From Mixophyes australis (lineage: Eukaryota > Chordata > Amphibia > Anura > Limnodynastidae), in NCBI GenBank assembly GCA_036250195.1, contig JAVHZZ010000011.1, forward strand, positions 59,400,919 to 59,464,918: 64,000 nucleotides of DNA. The letters are read 5' to 3'. A model generated the notes under the pieces. That model saw only the letters and a program-made list of their open reading frames with translations, was not told the origin of the DNA and made no database searches. Made by a program: the position numbers and the translations under genes. Shown piece by piece: positions 43,362 through 54,691 of this stretch. Position 1 is the stretch's first letter. Each line of letters opens with the position of its first letter.

Positions 43362-43771
43362 GTTTCAATGCTCTTTTCAAAGTTATCATAAACTTGTGCT
43401 GATTTACCAACCATGACCTCCCCTCTGAAAATTAGCGGAAATTTCCTAAGGGATGAACCCCACAAATTTAATGACAGACATGCTAAATAACCACCCTCAA
43501 AATATGCTTTGGAAGGAAGGTGTACCTTTATACAACTACTTTCTTCAGTATTGTTAATTTAAATTCTTAAATAAAGTATTATACTTTTTCCTATATTACC
43601 CAACAGGACGTGGGTCCCCCGCGCTGTGTTAGGTCTCATTTTGTTAGCACTTCACCAGAGCCCACCTGGTGCTCTTCCCATTGGCAAGTCAGCAGTATGA
43701 TATTTCTGTGTCCATATTTAGTGACAACACTTTCAGCACTGTGCAATGGTCATATTGCCACAAAATAAAAA
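43362..43771. other. Unassigned gap between hAT and Gypsy
   Basis: No gene or terminal repeat is recognised here. Confidence 0.4.
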
Positions 43772-44493
43772 TGTAATACAACTCACTTCCGCGACTCACT
43801 TTCTCGCACTGTGAGCGTCCCGGCCATCTCCATGACGACCGGGGCGTCACTTCTTGTTACTCGGGCACGATAGCTGCCAAGGCAATGGCCGGACGCCGAG
43901 TGTACTAAGCGGTGCACCCCGGCAAGTGCTGCAGCCGGGCGCATGCGCTAGTGTTATAGCCTGTGGGCTAATTAATTATTGTGGATACCATTCATTAGTC
44001 TAAGCCTGGTAATCGTTACAGGGCTAAGCCCTGATTGGCCAATGTCAGAATATAAGGCACGGAGGGCTTAGCCTCCCTGCCGGTTATAGCGTTCCAGTTG
44101 CCTACTGTTGCTGACCTGCTCTGGATACTTTAATTCTGATTACCCGTTGTGACCCCTGCCTGTTCCTTGGACCCTGCCTGCTTGCCTGTGACCCTGACCC
44201 TTTGGCCTGTATCTTGGATTCTGCTGTTCTGCTCGTGACCTTGACCCTAGGCATGTTTACTGACTACTCTTCTCGCAAGTGACCCCTGACCTTGGCTATC
44301 GTCTGACCACTACTGTCTCCTGGTCTGCGGCTGCGGTCTAGTATAACGAACCTACACTACATTGGAGTTAAGTCCTGGGGGCATCCGAGTACCTGTGAGC
44401 GCGTTTAGCTCTACGGGAAAGGCGGCTGCTATAGGCGAAGACCTCCGCCAGTCTTTTCTGGAGGTTCGTTATCTGACCACTAGCAGCCTAACA
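43772..44493 (+). repeat. Gypsy 5' LTR
   Basis: Homologous to 48108-48819 over its length, ending AGCAGCCTAACA. The start is uncertain: TGTAATAC is chosen because it gives the same length as the 3' LTR. Shared blocks include ATAAGGCA.GGAGGGCTTAGC, which places a weak TATA-like region near 44052. Confidence 0.75.
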
Positions 44494-44529
44494 TTATAAA
44501 CAGCCAGTGAATTCTAGGGAGGATTTGTC

Positions 44530-44900
44530 ATGGAAAGTAACGGGACGAACCCCTCTCCAGCTCAAGTCCTAGCAGGACAGATCCAAACCCTGTCCCAGAT
44601 GGTCCAAGGACTTTCGCACCGGCTATCTGCTCAAGAGGAAGCTGCAAGCCCCACAGGGTTCCTCGTCATCCGTTCCGGAACCTAAGCTGAACCTGCCAGA
44701 CCGTTTCTCCGGGGAAAGATCACTGTTTCAAGGAAAGCTGTATGCTTTATTTTTACCTTAATCCTCGCTCTTCTGGGTCAGAACAGCAACGGGTCGGTAT
44801 TATTATATCCCTCCTCCAAGGTGACCCCCAGTCCTGGGCATTTAGTCTTCCTCCTACAAGCTCTTCGCTACTCTCCATTGATGCGTTCTTTAACGCTTGA
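44530..44900 (+). pseudogene. Gypsy gag remnant
   Basis: The ATG at 44530 opens an alpha-helical Gln-rich start (QIQTLSQMVQGLSHRLSAQE). The frame is lost within 50 codons, and later fragments in other frames reach about 44900. No CCHC knuckle survives, so a large part of gag is deleted. Confidence 0.6.
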
Positions 44901-44927
44901 GGCCTGCTGTATGATGATCCAGATAGG

Positions 44928-45330
44928 GTGGCTTCAGCCGAGGCTCATCTCAGGGCTCTAAAACAGATTCCTGCCCAGATCACCTGTGGGGCTCATTCTG
45001 TTAACATTTCAGCTTTTGTCGATAGTGGTGCCGACGGGAACTTTCTTGACATGGGATTCGCTAAATCTTCTGGAATTCCTCTCCGCAGTATCAAGACAGT
45101 TATCACTGTATGTGGTCTTGATTAGGAATCTCTTTCAGGTGGCAAGGTTCTGTATGAAACTCCACCATTAATTACATCTAACATTGGGAACCCTCCATTC
45201 AGAAATCCTAACTTTCTACGTGATTAACTGTCCATCTGTACCAGTGATATTAGGACCTCCCTGGCTGTGACTTCATAATCCGGTAATTGATTAGACAGAA
45301 GGGGAGATTACCCAGTGGAGGTCCCCTTGT
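44928..45330 (+). pseudogene. Gypsy aspartic protease remnant
   Basis: The active-site loop FVDSGADGNFLDM (DSGA) is at about 45012-45050. A stop follows at 45123, and the rest of the domain is out of frame. The protease would process the polyprotein. Confidence 0.7.
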
Positions 45331-46740
45331 TTGCAGACTTGTTTGAAGTTGCCTCTATGGATGTTGCAGCCTGCTTCACCGTTACTACCTCCGCAATACC
45401 AACAATTCTGGGACGTATTCTTTAAGAAAGCAGCCGGCACCTTGCCTCCTCATAGGGAATACGATTGTGCCATCGAATTAATCCCGGGCGCTAAATTACC
45501 TAAGGGGAGACTATACTCCCTCTCCAGTACTGAAAACCAAGCCATGCAGGATTACGTCAAAGAGAACCTTCAGAAAGGCTTCATTAGGCCTTCATAATCC
45601 CCAGCTGGTTGCTTCTTTGTTTCTAAGAATGATGGTGGATAGACTTTAGAGGCCTTAACAAGATCACTGTTAAAAATACGTACCCATTTCCTCTCATCTC
45701 GGTCCTGTTTGACAAACTCAGAGGTGTTACCATCTTTACCAAAAATGACCTTCGCGGGGCATACAATCTCATCCACATCAGAAAAGAGGATGAGTGGAAA
45801 ACGGCCTTCAATACTCAGTCTGGCCACTATGAATAACTAGTTATGCCATTCGGTCTCTGTAACGCACCAGCAGTCTTCCAGGATCTTATTAATGATGTTC
45901 TTCAGGATTTCCTTGATCAGTTTGTGGTGGTATACTTGGATGACATTCTGATATACTCGCAGTCTATGTCGCAACATCGACTCCACGTTCAGCAAGTACT
46001 CCGTAAATTACGGGATCATCACTTGCCAAGCTGGAGAAATGCGAGTTTGAAATCCAAAGTGTATCGTTCCTTGGGTATATCATATCTTTGACTGGTTTTT
46101 CTATGGACCCCAATAAAGTACAAGCTATCCTCGATTGGGTGCAACCTGTTAATCTAAAAGCCGTACAAAGGTTCCTGGGCTTCGCTAATTATTACCAAAG
46201 ATTTATTCAAAGTTTCTCTGATTTGGTAGCCCCCATTGTTGCCCTCACTAGAAAAGGGGCAGATCCAGGCAACTGGTATCCGGAAGCTATCCGTTCCTTT
46301 GAGGCTCTGAAACAGGCATTCATCTCCGCTCCTGTCTTAAGGCATCCTAATCCTGACTTAATTTTTGTTCTAGAAGTTGATGCCTCTGACGTTGGTGCAG
46401 GATCTTGTTAACCAGCGATTGTTCCCTTGCGCATTCTTCTCCCGGAAATTCTCTTCTGCAGATGCCAACTATGATGTTGGTAATCGAGAACTCTTAGCCA
46501 TCAAATGGGCTTTTGAATAATGGCGTCATTGACTAGAAGGAGCGATCCATGTTATCTCAGTTATTACTAACCATAAGAACCTTCAATATATCGAATCAGC
46601 AAAACGACTGAACCCAAGGCAAGCCCGTTGGTCATTGTTCTTTACTTGCTTGCGTTTTACTATCAGTTACAGACCAGGTTCTAAGAACACTAAGGCTGAT
46701 GCCTTGTCCAGAAGTTTTACCTCTCATCATGCACCAGCTC
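45331..46740 (+). pseudogene. Gypsy reverse transcriptase and RNase H
   Basis: Fragments in order: YDCAIELIPGAKLPKGRLY with a downstream FIRPS (45331-45597); a damaged stretch to 45840 where part of the fingers is deleted; [17 protein letters not shown] and [12 protein letters not shown] with the YLDD catalytic pair (45843-46090); a thumb region with VQRFLGFANYYQRFI (46088-46411); then RNase H ([40 protein letters not shown]) ending near 46710. Stops at 45596, 45837, 46090 and 46410 and several indels make it non-functional. Confidence 0.88.
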
Positions 46741-48090
46741 CGAAACCACTGCCAATTATACCATCTACAATTATTCACGCCGGTTTAGCCCAGGATTTGA
46801 CTTCAACCCTTCACAGATTCCAAAAATTGGCCCCCACCAGAACACCTGCAACCCCTTATTCATTCCGGTTCACCTCCGAAAGGCTGTCCTCACTGAAGCC
46901 CATGATCATAAAACTGCCGGACACCCTGGTATCCCTAAAACTACTGAAAACCTTTCACGTTCAGTTTGGTGGCCAACCATGTCTTCTGATGTTCAAGATT
47001 ATGTTTGGTCCTGTGAAGTCTGTGCCAAGAACAAAACTCCTAGAAACCGTCCTTACGGTTTCTACAATACTATTTGGGGAGTGATTGACCGCTTCAGTAA
47101 AATGGCCCATTTCATACCCCTAACCAGACTCCCTAGTGCGCAGACCTTGGCCTCACTTTTTGTCCAACACATTTTCCGACTCCATAGTTTACCGGTAGAT
47201 ATTGTTTCTGACTGTAGTTCTCAGTTTGTGGCTCAATTCTGGAGATCCTTTTGTTCTCTCCTTGGAACAAACATCAGCCTCTCCTCAGCATACCATCCAC
47301 AATCCAACATACAAACTGAGAGGGTCAATCAGTCCCTGGAACAATTTTTACGTCTATATACCTCTGAGTTTCACAACAACTGGTCAGCATTATTACCCTG
47401 GGCAGAGTTCGCATACAACAATTACTGCCATTCCTCCACTTGTATGTCACCGTTTTATTGCAAACTTGGTTTCCACCCTAGATCTAATTATTTGGCTATT
47501 CTTAATTCTTCTGGGCTCCCTGACATACACTCTACGGCTACTGCACTGAAGAGCATCTGGAAAAAAGTCCATGCTGCTTTAAAACAAGCCTCATTTCGGT
47601 GTAAAAAATTTGCGGACCAACACGTAGGTGCTGTTCTTTCAAAGTGGGTCAGAAGGTGTGGCTCTCTACCCGGAATATCAGGCTCAGACAACCATGTAAA
47701 AAACTGGGTCCTAGCTTTATCGGTCCTTTTGCCATTATCAAGCAAGTGAATCCAGTGGCTTTTAGATTGAAACTCCCATGCTCCCTGAAGAATCCAAATA
47801 TGTTCCACTGCTCCTTACTCAAACCTTTAATTTTCTCTAGTAACTTCAGACGTGTCCACACTCGGAGGCCTCATTCGGTTAATGTGGAAGGACACCGAGA
47901 ATTTGTGATACAATAAATACTGGATTCCAAGAAAGTCCAGGGGCAAATTCACTTTCTAGTCCAATGGAAGGGCCCTGGTTTTGAGGAACGTGCCTGGATT
48001 CCAAAAAAACGTCTTCATGCGGACAGACTCATTAAAAAATTCTTCAAGCAATTTCCCAGAAAACAAGGATGTCGGGGTTTCCTAACCCCT
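46741..48090 (+). pseudogene. Gypsy integrase with chromodomain
   Basis: The zinc-finger region ends in [16 protein letters not shown] (46979-47060). Between it and [14 protein letters not shown] the residues carrying the first catalytic Asp are deleted or altered. VSDCSSQFVAQFWRSF keeps the second Asp, and SSAYHPQSNIQTERVNQSLE the catalytic Glu. After a frameshift (47644) comes a GPF/Y-like module ([16 protein letters not shown]), then a chromodomain with ILDSKKVQGQIHFLVQWKG and WIPKKRLH (to 48090). The chromodomain would direct integration to marked chromatin. This copy is dead. Confidence 0.85.
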
Positions 48091-48107
48091 CCCCAAGGGG
48101 GGGGTAC

Positions 48108-48819
48108 TGTTACGAGCCGCGGTGGCTGTGAGTACCGCCGCTTCCTGGTTCCTCCAGTGTCCTGGGCCATCACCTTGACGACCGGGACGTAATTTCCGGG
48201 TAGAACCAAGGCAACGGTCGGACGCTCAATCACCTTAGCGCTGCGTCCGGCAAGGTAGGAAGCCGGGCAACATATACTCTAGCCTGCAGGCTAATTAATT
48301 ATATTTTGTGGGCAATTACCAGGGGCTGTCCATACTCCCAGAGCTAGGCTCTGATTGGCTGTGTCTTGTATTTAAGGCAGGGAGGGCTTAGCCTCCTGGC
48401 CGGTTATAGCGTCCTAGTACTTGTGCTGACCTGCTCTGGATTCTCTGCTGGATTTCTGTTGTGACCTTCTGCCTGTTTAACGGACCTTGCCTTATTGCCT
48501 GTGACCCTGACCTTTTGGCCTGTACCTTGGATTCTGCTATTTTGCTCGTGACCTTCACCTTTGGCGTGTTTTCTAACCTTTCTACTCTGCAAGTGTCCCC
48601 TGACCTTGGCTTTTGTATGACCATCCTTTACCATCTGTACTGTCTCCGGGCCTGCGCTGCGGTTAGTATAACGAACCTACACCACATTGGAGTTTAGTCC
48701 TGTGGGCATCCGAGTACCTGTGAGCGCATCTAGCTCTACGGAAAAAGGCGGCTGCTATAGGTGAAGACCTCTGCCTATTAGTTCTGCAGGCTTGTTATCT
48801 GACCACTAGCAGCCTAACA
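48108..48819 (+). repeat. Gypsy 3' LTR
   Basis: The 712-bp LTR starts TGTTACGAGCC, ends CCTAACA and follows a polypurine tract. It diverges visibly from the 5' LTR. Minus-strand ORFs inside it (48388-48634) are shadows. Confidence 0.88.
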
Positions 48820-49589
48820 CTTCTCTGCTACTATCTCTAGTTCCGGGGTGTGAAAGACAGGATCAACTAGGGTCGGAGGTCCGGCCAGTGACTCAGTGGC
48901 CGGCATGTCCGAACCAATATAATTTCCCGGAAAAGGGGAAAGTCTCGCCCCAGAAAAAGGGGGTATTGCGAGGATTGACATGGTCATATTCATTGGTGAC
49001 CCCATGAATGTACAGGACTTTCACTTATGGTAGCCGAGTCGACAGGCCTTCTGGAAGCCCCAGCCGCATACCAAGGTGAAATCACTCCCTGAGTCCACCA
49101 ACACTAATACCGCTTGTTGCCATATCACACTGGTCAGGTGGAACAGCATTGGATTCCCCGTGGACGAGGACGAGGACATGGTGAAACAAGCAGGAATCCT
49201 AGTGTCTAGTAGTACCACTGAACAGTCCATCAGTTCTCAACTTTCTCAGCTGACCGGGCCATATTTTCAACAGCATAATAGCGGTCAATAGCTGTCGCAA
49301 GCTCCTCAAAAGACTGAGGGGCAGTCTGTAGAAGCCATCTCTGTGACTCCCGACCTAGGTTTCACTCACAATGGTCGATAGCCAGGATTTCCAACATTTT
49401 GATCAGTTTATTACAGTCGGGCTCCAACCAACTTTTGTTAACCTTGTCAGGTCTGCCAGCTGGGCACGCATTGCAGATCCTAGTTTAAACTGACAGTCAT
49501 GGATTCGCTGCGCCCCCTCGGGCCCTGTCACCCCTATCCTTGTCAAAATGGTGGTCTTTAGATGCTGAAAGTCCGCTGCCTGGTTCTCT

Positions 49590-49590
<1 letters not shown>
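48820..49590 (-). pseudogene. Antisense Gypsy gag-protease fragment
   Basis: On the minus strand, a gag C-terminal-like stretch (SFEELATAIDRYYAVENMAR, about 49300-49240) is followed by a protease-like loop LVDSGSDFTLV (near 49075) and sequence continuing to about 48825. Many stops interrupt it. It abuts the 3' LTR of the other Gypsy copy and belongs to a different Gypsy lineage, because the protease loop is DSGSD rather than DSGAD. No LTR of its own is seen. Confidence 0.6.
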
Positions 49591-49591
<1 letters not shown>

Positions 49592-49631
<40 letters not shown>

Positions 49632-49645
49632 TATATATATATTTA
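49592..49645. repeat. (AT)n microsatellite
   Basis: About 54 bp of alternating AT with one short CATCT interruption near 49628. Confidence 0.95.
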
Positions 49646-49714
49646 GTTATGTCTTATTTTATGATGCTAATAGCATAATAATAATAGTGATGACACCAAC
49701 AAATAATCATTCAC

Positions 49715-50528
49715 AGTAGTACCCCAGTTCAAATTATGCCACATAGCAGTGCCCCCACTTTGTATTATGCCACATAGTTGAACCCCAAATTCATATCAAG
49801 CCTTATAGTTGTGCCCACAATTCATATCATGCCTCATAGTTTTGCACCCAATTCATTATATGCCACATAGCTGTGCCCCCATTCATGTTATGCCAATTAG
49901 ATGTGACCCAATTCATAATATGCCACATAGCTGTGTCCCCAAATCATATCATGCCTCATAGGTGCGCCCCCAATTCATGTTATGCCAATTAGATATGACC
50001 CCAATTCATAGTATGCCACATACATGTGTCTCTCAACTCATAATATGCCACATAGATGTGTCATAGATGTGTCCCTAATTCATAGTATGTGTCACATAGA
50101 TGTGCCCCTCATTTCATAGTCTGCCACATAGATGTGTCCCTAATTCATAGTATGTGCCACATAGATGTGCCCCTCATTTCATAGTCTGCCACATAGATGT
50201 GCCCGCTAATTCATAGTATGCCACACAGATGTGTCCCTCAATTCACAATATGCCACATAGATGTGTCCCTAATTCATAGTATGTGCCACATAAATGTGCC
50301 CCTCATTTCATAGTCTGCCACATAGATGTGCCTGCTAATTCATAGTATGCCACGTAAATGTGTCCCTCAATTCATAGTATGTGCCACATAGATGTGCCCC
50401 TCATTTCATAGACTGCCACATAGAAGTGTTCCTAATTCATAGTATGTGCCACATAGATGTGCCCCTCATTTCATAGTCTGCCACATAGATGTGCCCGCTA
50501 ATTCAAAGTATGCCACATAGATGTGTCC
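49715..50528. repeat. Tandem satellite, unit about 31 bp
   Basis: Roughly 26 units of the form TTCATAGTATGCCACATAGA followed by TGTGTCCCTAA repeat over 0.8 kb. Units near the left are most diverged. In the right half a two-unit subpattern alternates TGTGCCCCTCATTTCATAG and TGTGTCCCTAATTCATAG. The array stops exactly where the ERV LTR of copy 3 begins. Confidence 0.9.
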
Positions 50529-51324
50529 TGTCGAAGTCGTATAATTGGATGAACGGAAGTTTATTGGTTAATATTGTTTTGTCGCGCGATTGCTATCAGT
50601 ACGCCTCGTAACATGTGGCGTACTGATCACACTGTAAAATTTGCACGCACTCGCACTACAACATTTAGTTATTTATATATTTCATATTTAAATTGATTTC
50701 CTTTCACAGTGATTTATGAGCAGATAGTATTTAGTTTATTATTAGTTTATATATTATGATTATATGTACACTTCAGTGTTATTTAAGGTTCAGGTTATAG
50801 GAAATGTGTCATATCTGGTATCATTTTAATCCCCTATTCATCAGCAGCTGTCCGGTTCATTCGCCGAAGAGATCGCATATTGCATACTCTAGTTATTGAT
50901 GTTAGGGAATAAATATTCAGATACCAACTGTAAAATGCTAATAGACTAGTTGATACTGGAGTCTTGGCAAGAAAGTTGGAGCACAGCCCCTGGAGAGAGG
51001 ACCCCCACCTTTGGATACTTTAGTTTGAACTAGCCTATGATCTGCAACATCCTGGACCTTCCTTAAACCCTGACCAATAGGAGCAAGCCACACCATCTGC
51101 ATTGTTTTCACTGTAACACTGAGTATATCTAATAGAGCTCAAACTGCAGTCTTTCCTGACCACAGTATTCTGGAGTGAAATACTGTCCTCTGGTACCAGT
51201 AGGAGCGCAGCGTAGCGAGCGCATGCGGTCGCGGTATGTATGTATCTTTTTGGTACTGGCTGTACTGTATTATAATCATGTATTGAATTATTAAATTTTA
51301 CATCTGCTAAAATAAATTACTTTG

Positions 51325-54300
51325 CCCCTTCATTACTTCACTCACCTCTAGTGAACACTCATGAACTCTTTTCCTATTTAAATTCAATAACTTTAACAGC
51401 CTCACCCTGCCGCCAGAAACTAAAAGGACACACATCTTACAATCATCTTTCCTACCTTTCTTCCTCCCTGCTTCTATTAGCTGGTGATATATCACCTAAT
51501 CCAGGTCCCCCTCACTTCTCCCACACACATATATCTGAAAACTACAGAAATCTGGCAAACCTCAAACACATAACCTGTCTCCCCTTTCTTCCAAAGTCCT
51601 TTAGATGTGCCCTTTGGAATGCACGCTCTGTTTGTAACAAACTTACCTCCGTACATGATCTCTTCCTCTCATACAACCTCAACATTCTAGCAATAACAGA
51701 AACATGGCTCACGTATTCAGACACTGCCTCACCTGCAGCCTTTTCACATAGTGGTCTCCATTTCACCCACACCCCCAGACCAGGAGGCAGACAAGGAGGG
51801 GGGGTTGGACTACTTCTCTCCCCACAGTGCACATTCACAGTTCTACCAAGTATCCCTTCACTCACATTCACATCTTTTGAAGTACATGCTGTTAGGATTT
51901 TTAACCCATTCTCAATGCGTGTTGCTGTCATCTATCGCCCCCCTGGTCCACACCAACAATTTCTTGAACACTTCTCTGCATGGCTCCCTCACTTCTTATC
52001 TACTGATATCCCAACCATCATCATGGGTGAATTCAACATCCCTTTTTCTAATCCACGTTCCAATGCTGCTTCCAAACTACTCTCTCTAACCTCCTCACTT
52101 GACCTCTCCCAGTGGATTGAATCTGCTACTCATCAGGATGGCCACTGTCTTGATCTTGTTTTCTCTAGACTATGCTCAGTTTCTAATTTCCTTAACACTC
52201 CTTTCCCCCTCTCAGATCATCACCTTATTAGCTATGCGCTCATCCCCAGTTCTTTACCTTCCCTAGTGTCAAACTCTTCCAAGCCTCCTCGTACCCGCAG
52301 GAATATCAACGCTATTGATTTTCAACAGTTTTCCACCTCTCTCCAACACCTTCTCTCCCCAATTTCTACATTCTCCTCCCTGATCGGGCAGTACCCCATT
52401 TTCATCAAACCCTAGCAACTGCCCTGGATCAAGTGGCTCCAGCGACACTACATACTTCGCATAGAATTCGTTGCCAACCATGGCACACTACAGTAACACG
52501 AACTCTACAAAAACTTTCTCGTAAAGCAGAACGTCACTGGCGTAAATCTTGTGCCTCTAATGATTTCATCACATATACTGATATCTACCACTCCTACAGA
52601 AATGCTCTGGACACTGCTAAACAAGCATACTACCGATCTCTCATCTATGCTCAGGCTTCTAACCCCAAACGCCTCTTTAACACATTTAACTCTCTTCTGA
52701 ATCCTCCTGCCCCAAATCCTCCAACTAACATCAGTGTACAGGATCTTGCTTCCTATTTCAAGGACAAAATAGATAAAATCAGGCTTGAAATGGTATCTAC
52801 CTTGACAAGCAATCTGCTCAAATCCTTTGTAGCACCCTCTGACACTCTCTCTTCATTTGATCCCACAAATGAAGAGGAAGTTTCTACTCTCTTCTCATCT
52901 TCCTACTCTACCTCCTGTCCTCTTGATCCCATTCCCTCACAAATGGGTATGTCCCTGTCTCCTGTGCTCATTCCCCCTCTAACTAAAATCTGTAATCTAT
53001 CTCTTTCTACTGGTATTTTTCCATCTATATTCAAGCATGCAGTGATTACTACCATTTAAAAAAAACAGAATTCTGACCCTAACTCTCTCATAAATTACTG
53101 CCCCAGCTCCCATGCCCCTCCAAGCTTCTCGAGAGAATTGCCTACACAGGCCTCACACACTTTCTTACAGGAAACAACCTATTGGATCTGCTGCATTTGA
53201 CACTGTTGACCACTCTCTCCTCATACAAACACTGCAATCCCTAGGTCTTGAAGGCACTGTCCTATCCTGGTTCTCATCCTACCTATCTAATCGCTCTTTC
53301 AGTGTTAATTTCTCTGGATCCACCTCTACTCCGCTTCCTTTATCAGTTGGAGTTCCACAAGGCTCAGTCCTAGGTCCTCTGCTATGCTCTATCTACACCA
53401 CTTCTCTTGGAAAACTAATAAGCTCCTTTGGATTTCAGTATCATCTCTATGCGGATGATACACAAATTTATCTATCCTCTCCTGATCTTTCACCATCTGT
53501 GTTGTCTCGCGTTACTGACTGTCTTTCTGCCATTTCATCTTGGATGTCTTCTCGCCAACTCAAACTCAATCTTTCAAAAACTGAATTAATAATATTCCCA
53601 CCCAAGAACAGAAGCTTCCTGCCTGACATTTCTATTTCTGTCGATAACATGACCATAAATCCCACCCCGCAAGCTCGTTGCCTAGGTGTAATCCTTGATT
53701 CACAACTGTCGTTTATTCCCCACATCAACTCTATATCTAAATCATGTTACATACACCTAAAGAACATTTCCAGAATACGCACATATCTGACACAAGACAC
53801 CGCAAAAACATTAATTCATGCACTCATCATCTCCCGCATCGACTATTGCAATTCCCTCCTTACTGGTCTTCCCAAAGTCAGACTTGAACCCCTACAATCT
53901 ATTTTGCACGCAGCGGCTAGACTGATTTTCCTTACTAACCATTATTCCTCTGCTGAGCCACTCTGTCAGTCTCTACATTGGCTGCCTGTATTTCAACGAA
54001 TCCAATATAAAATTCTTCTACTAACATACAAGGCCATCAACAAGATTGCACCGACATACATTTCCTCACTTGCCTCGAAATATCTTTCTACTCGACACCT
54101 CCGTTCTGCACAAGATCTACGTCTCTCCTCCACTCTCATCACATCCTCCCATTCTCGGTTACAGGATTTTTTCCGGGCTGCACCTACTTTGTGGAATTCC
54201 CTCCCACGCACAGTAAGACTTTCCTCTAGTCTTCAAACCTTCAAGCGTTCACTGAAAACCCACCTCTTCAGACAAGGTTATGATATTCCTCAACCATCAT

Positions 54301-54617
54301 CTTAATTTCCCTAGATTACCCTATTGCCATCCTCTACACTGCTAACGCAAGACAACAACCTTCTGACCAACATTGCAACACACACAGCCCACTCAGTACT
54401 TTTACCTTTTCAGTCTGGCTGGTCCATTGTGCAATATGATGTAGCACATGCCCTTGTGTTTCTAACTCCCATTGTCCTATAGATTGTAAGCTTTCGAGCA
54501 GGGTTCTCTTACCTCTCTGTCTGTATGTATTACACAGTATTGTCTTATTAATGTTTGTTCCCAATTGTAAAGCGCTACGGAATTTGCTGGCGCTATATAA
54601 ATAAATATTGATGATGA
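51325..54617 (+). mobile_element. L2-type LINE inserted in the ERV LTR
   Basis: A 7-bp direct repeat TACTTTG flanks it (51318-51324 and 54618-54624). The 3' end has the characteristic GCGCTATATAAATAAA followed by a short GAT repeat in place of a poly-A tail. The coding region shows endonuclease and RT motifs, broken by stops and a deletion. The 5' end is truncated, because the frame is already open at the boundary. A shorter copy of the same family lies at 60196-60475. Confidence 0.88.
51351..54305 (+). pseudogene. L2 endonuclease-reverse transcriptase
   Basis: The first open stretch (51351-52415) has a 2A-like motif (LLLAGDISPNPGP, about residues 41-53) and an APE-type endonuclease (LWNARSVCNK, LAITETWL, VIYRPPG, MGEFNIP with Glu for the usual Asp, and SDHHLISY). 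A stop is followed by 52433-53059 and 53112-54305. The last holds [23 protein letters not shown] and [10 protein letters not shown]. Part of the RT fingers between 53059 and 53190 is deleted. The end is the usual L2 C-terminus ([20 protein letters not shown]). It is not functional. Confidence 0.88.
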
Positions 54618-54691
54618 TACTTTGTGCCTTGGAAACACAATACAATCATTTGGGCAATGCTTATTTGAAAACGATAGAATTACTTTAATAA

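Larger units (their letters stand above)
43772..48819 (+). mobile_element. Chromodomain Gypsy retrotransposon (chromovirus), decayed
   Basis: LTRs of about 722 bp (43772-44493) and 712 bp (48108-48819) flank a gag remnant, aspartic protease, RT, RNase H, integrase and a C-terminal chromodomain. Protease-RT-RNase H-integrase order is that of Gypsy. A polypurine tract (AAGGGGGGGGTAC) lies directly before the 3' LTR. Many stops and deletions, plus clear LTR divergence, indicate an old copy. The 5' LTR start is estimated by length alignment, and no matching TSD is seen. Confidence 0.88.

Noticed and set aside
48388..48634. Basic minus-strand ORFs in the Gypsy 3' LTR
   Set aside because: They are not preserved in the 5' LTR and are antisense to the LTR transcript.
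49715..50528. Regular short repeats resembling a CRISPR array
   Set aside because: Units are contiguous with no unique spacers, and the genome context is eukaryotic; it is a satellite.
51542..51931. 129-codon minus-strand ORF
   Set aside because: It is antisense to the L2 endonuclease and has no family motif.
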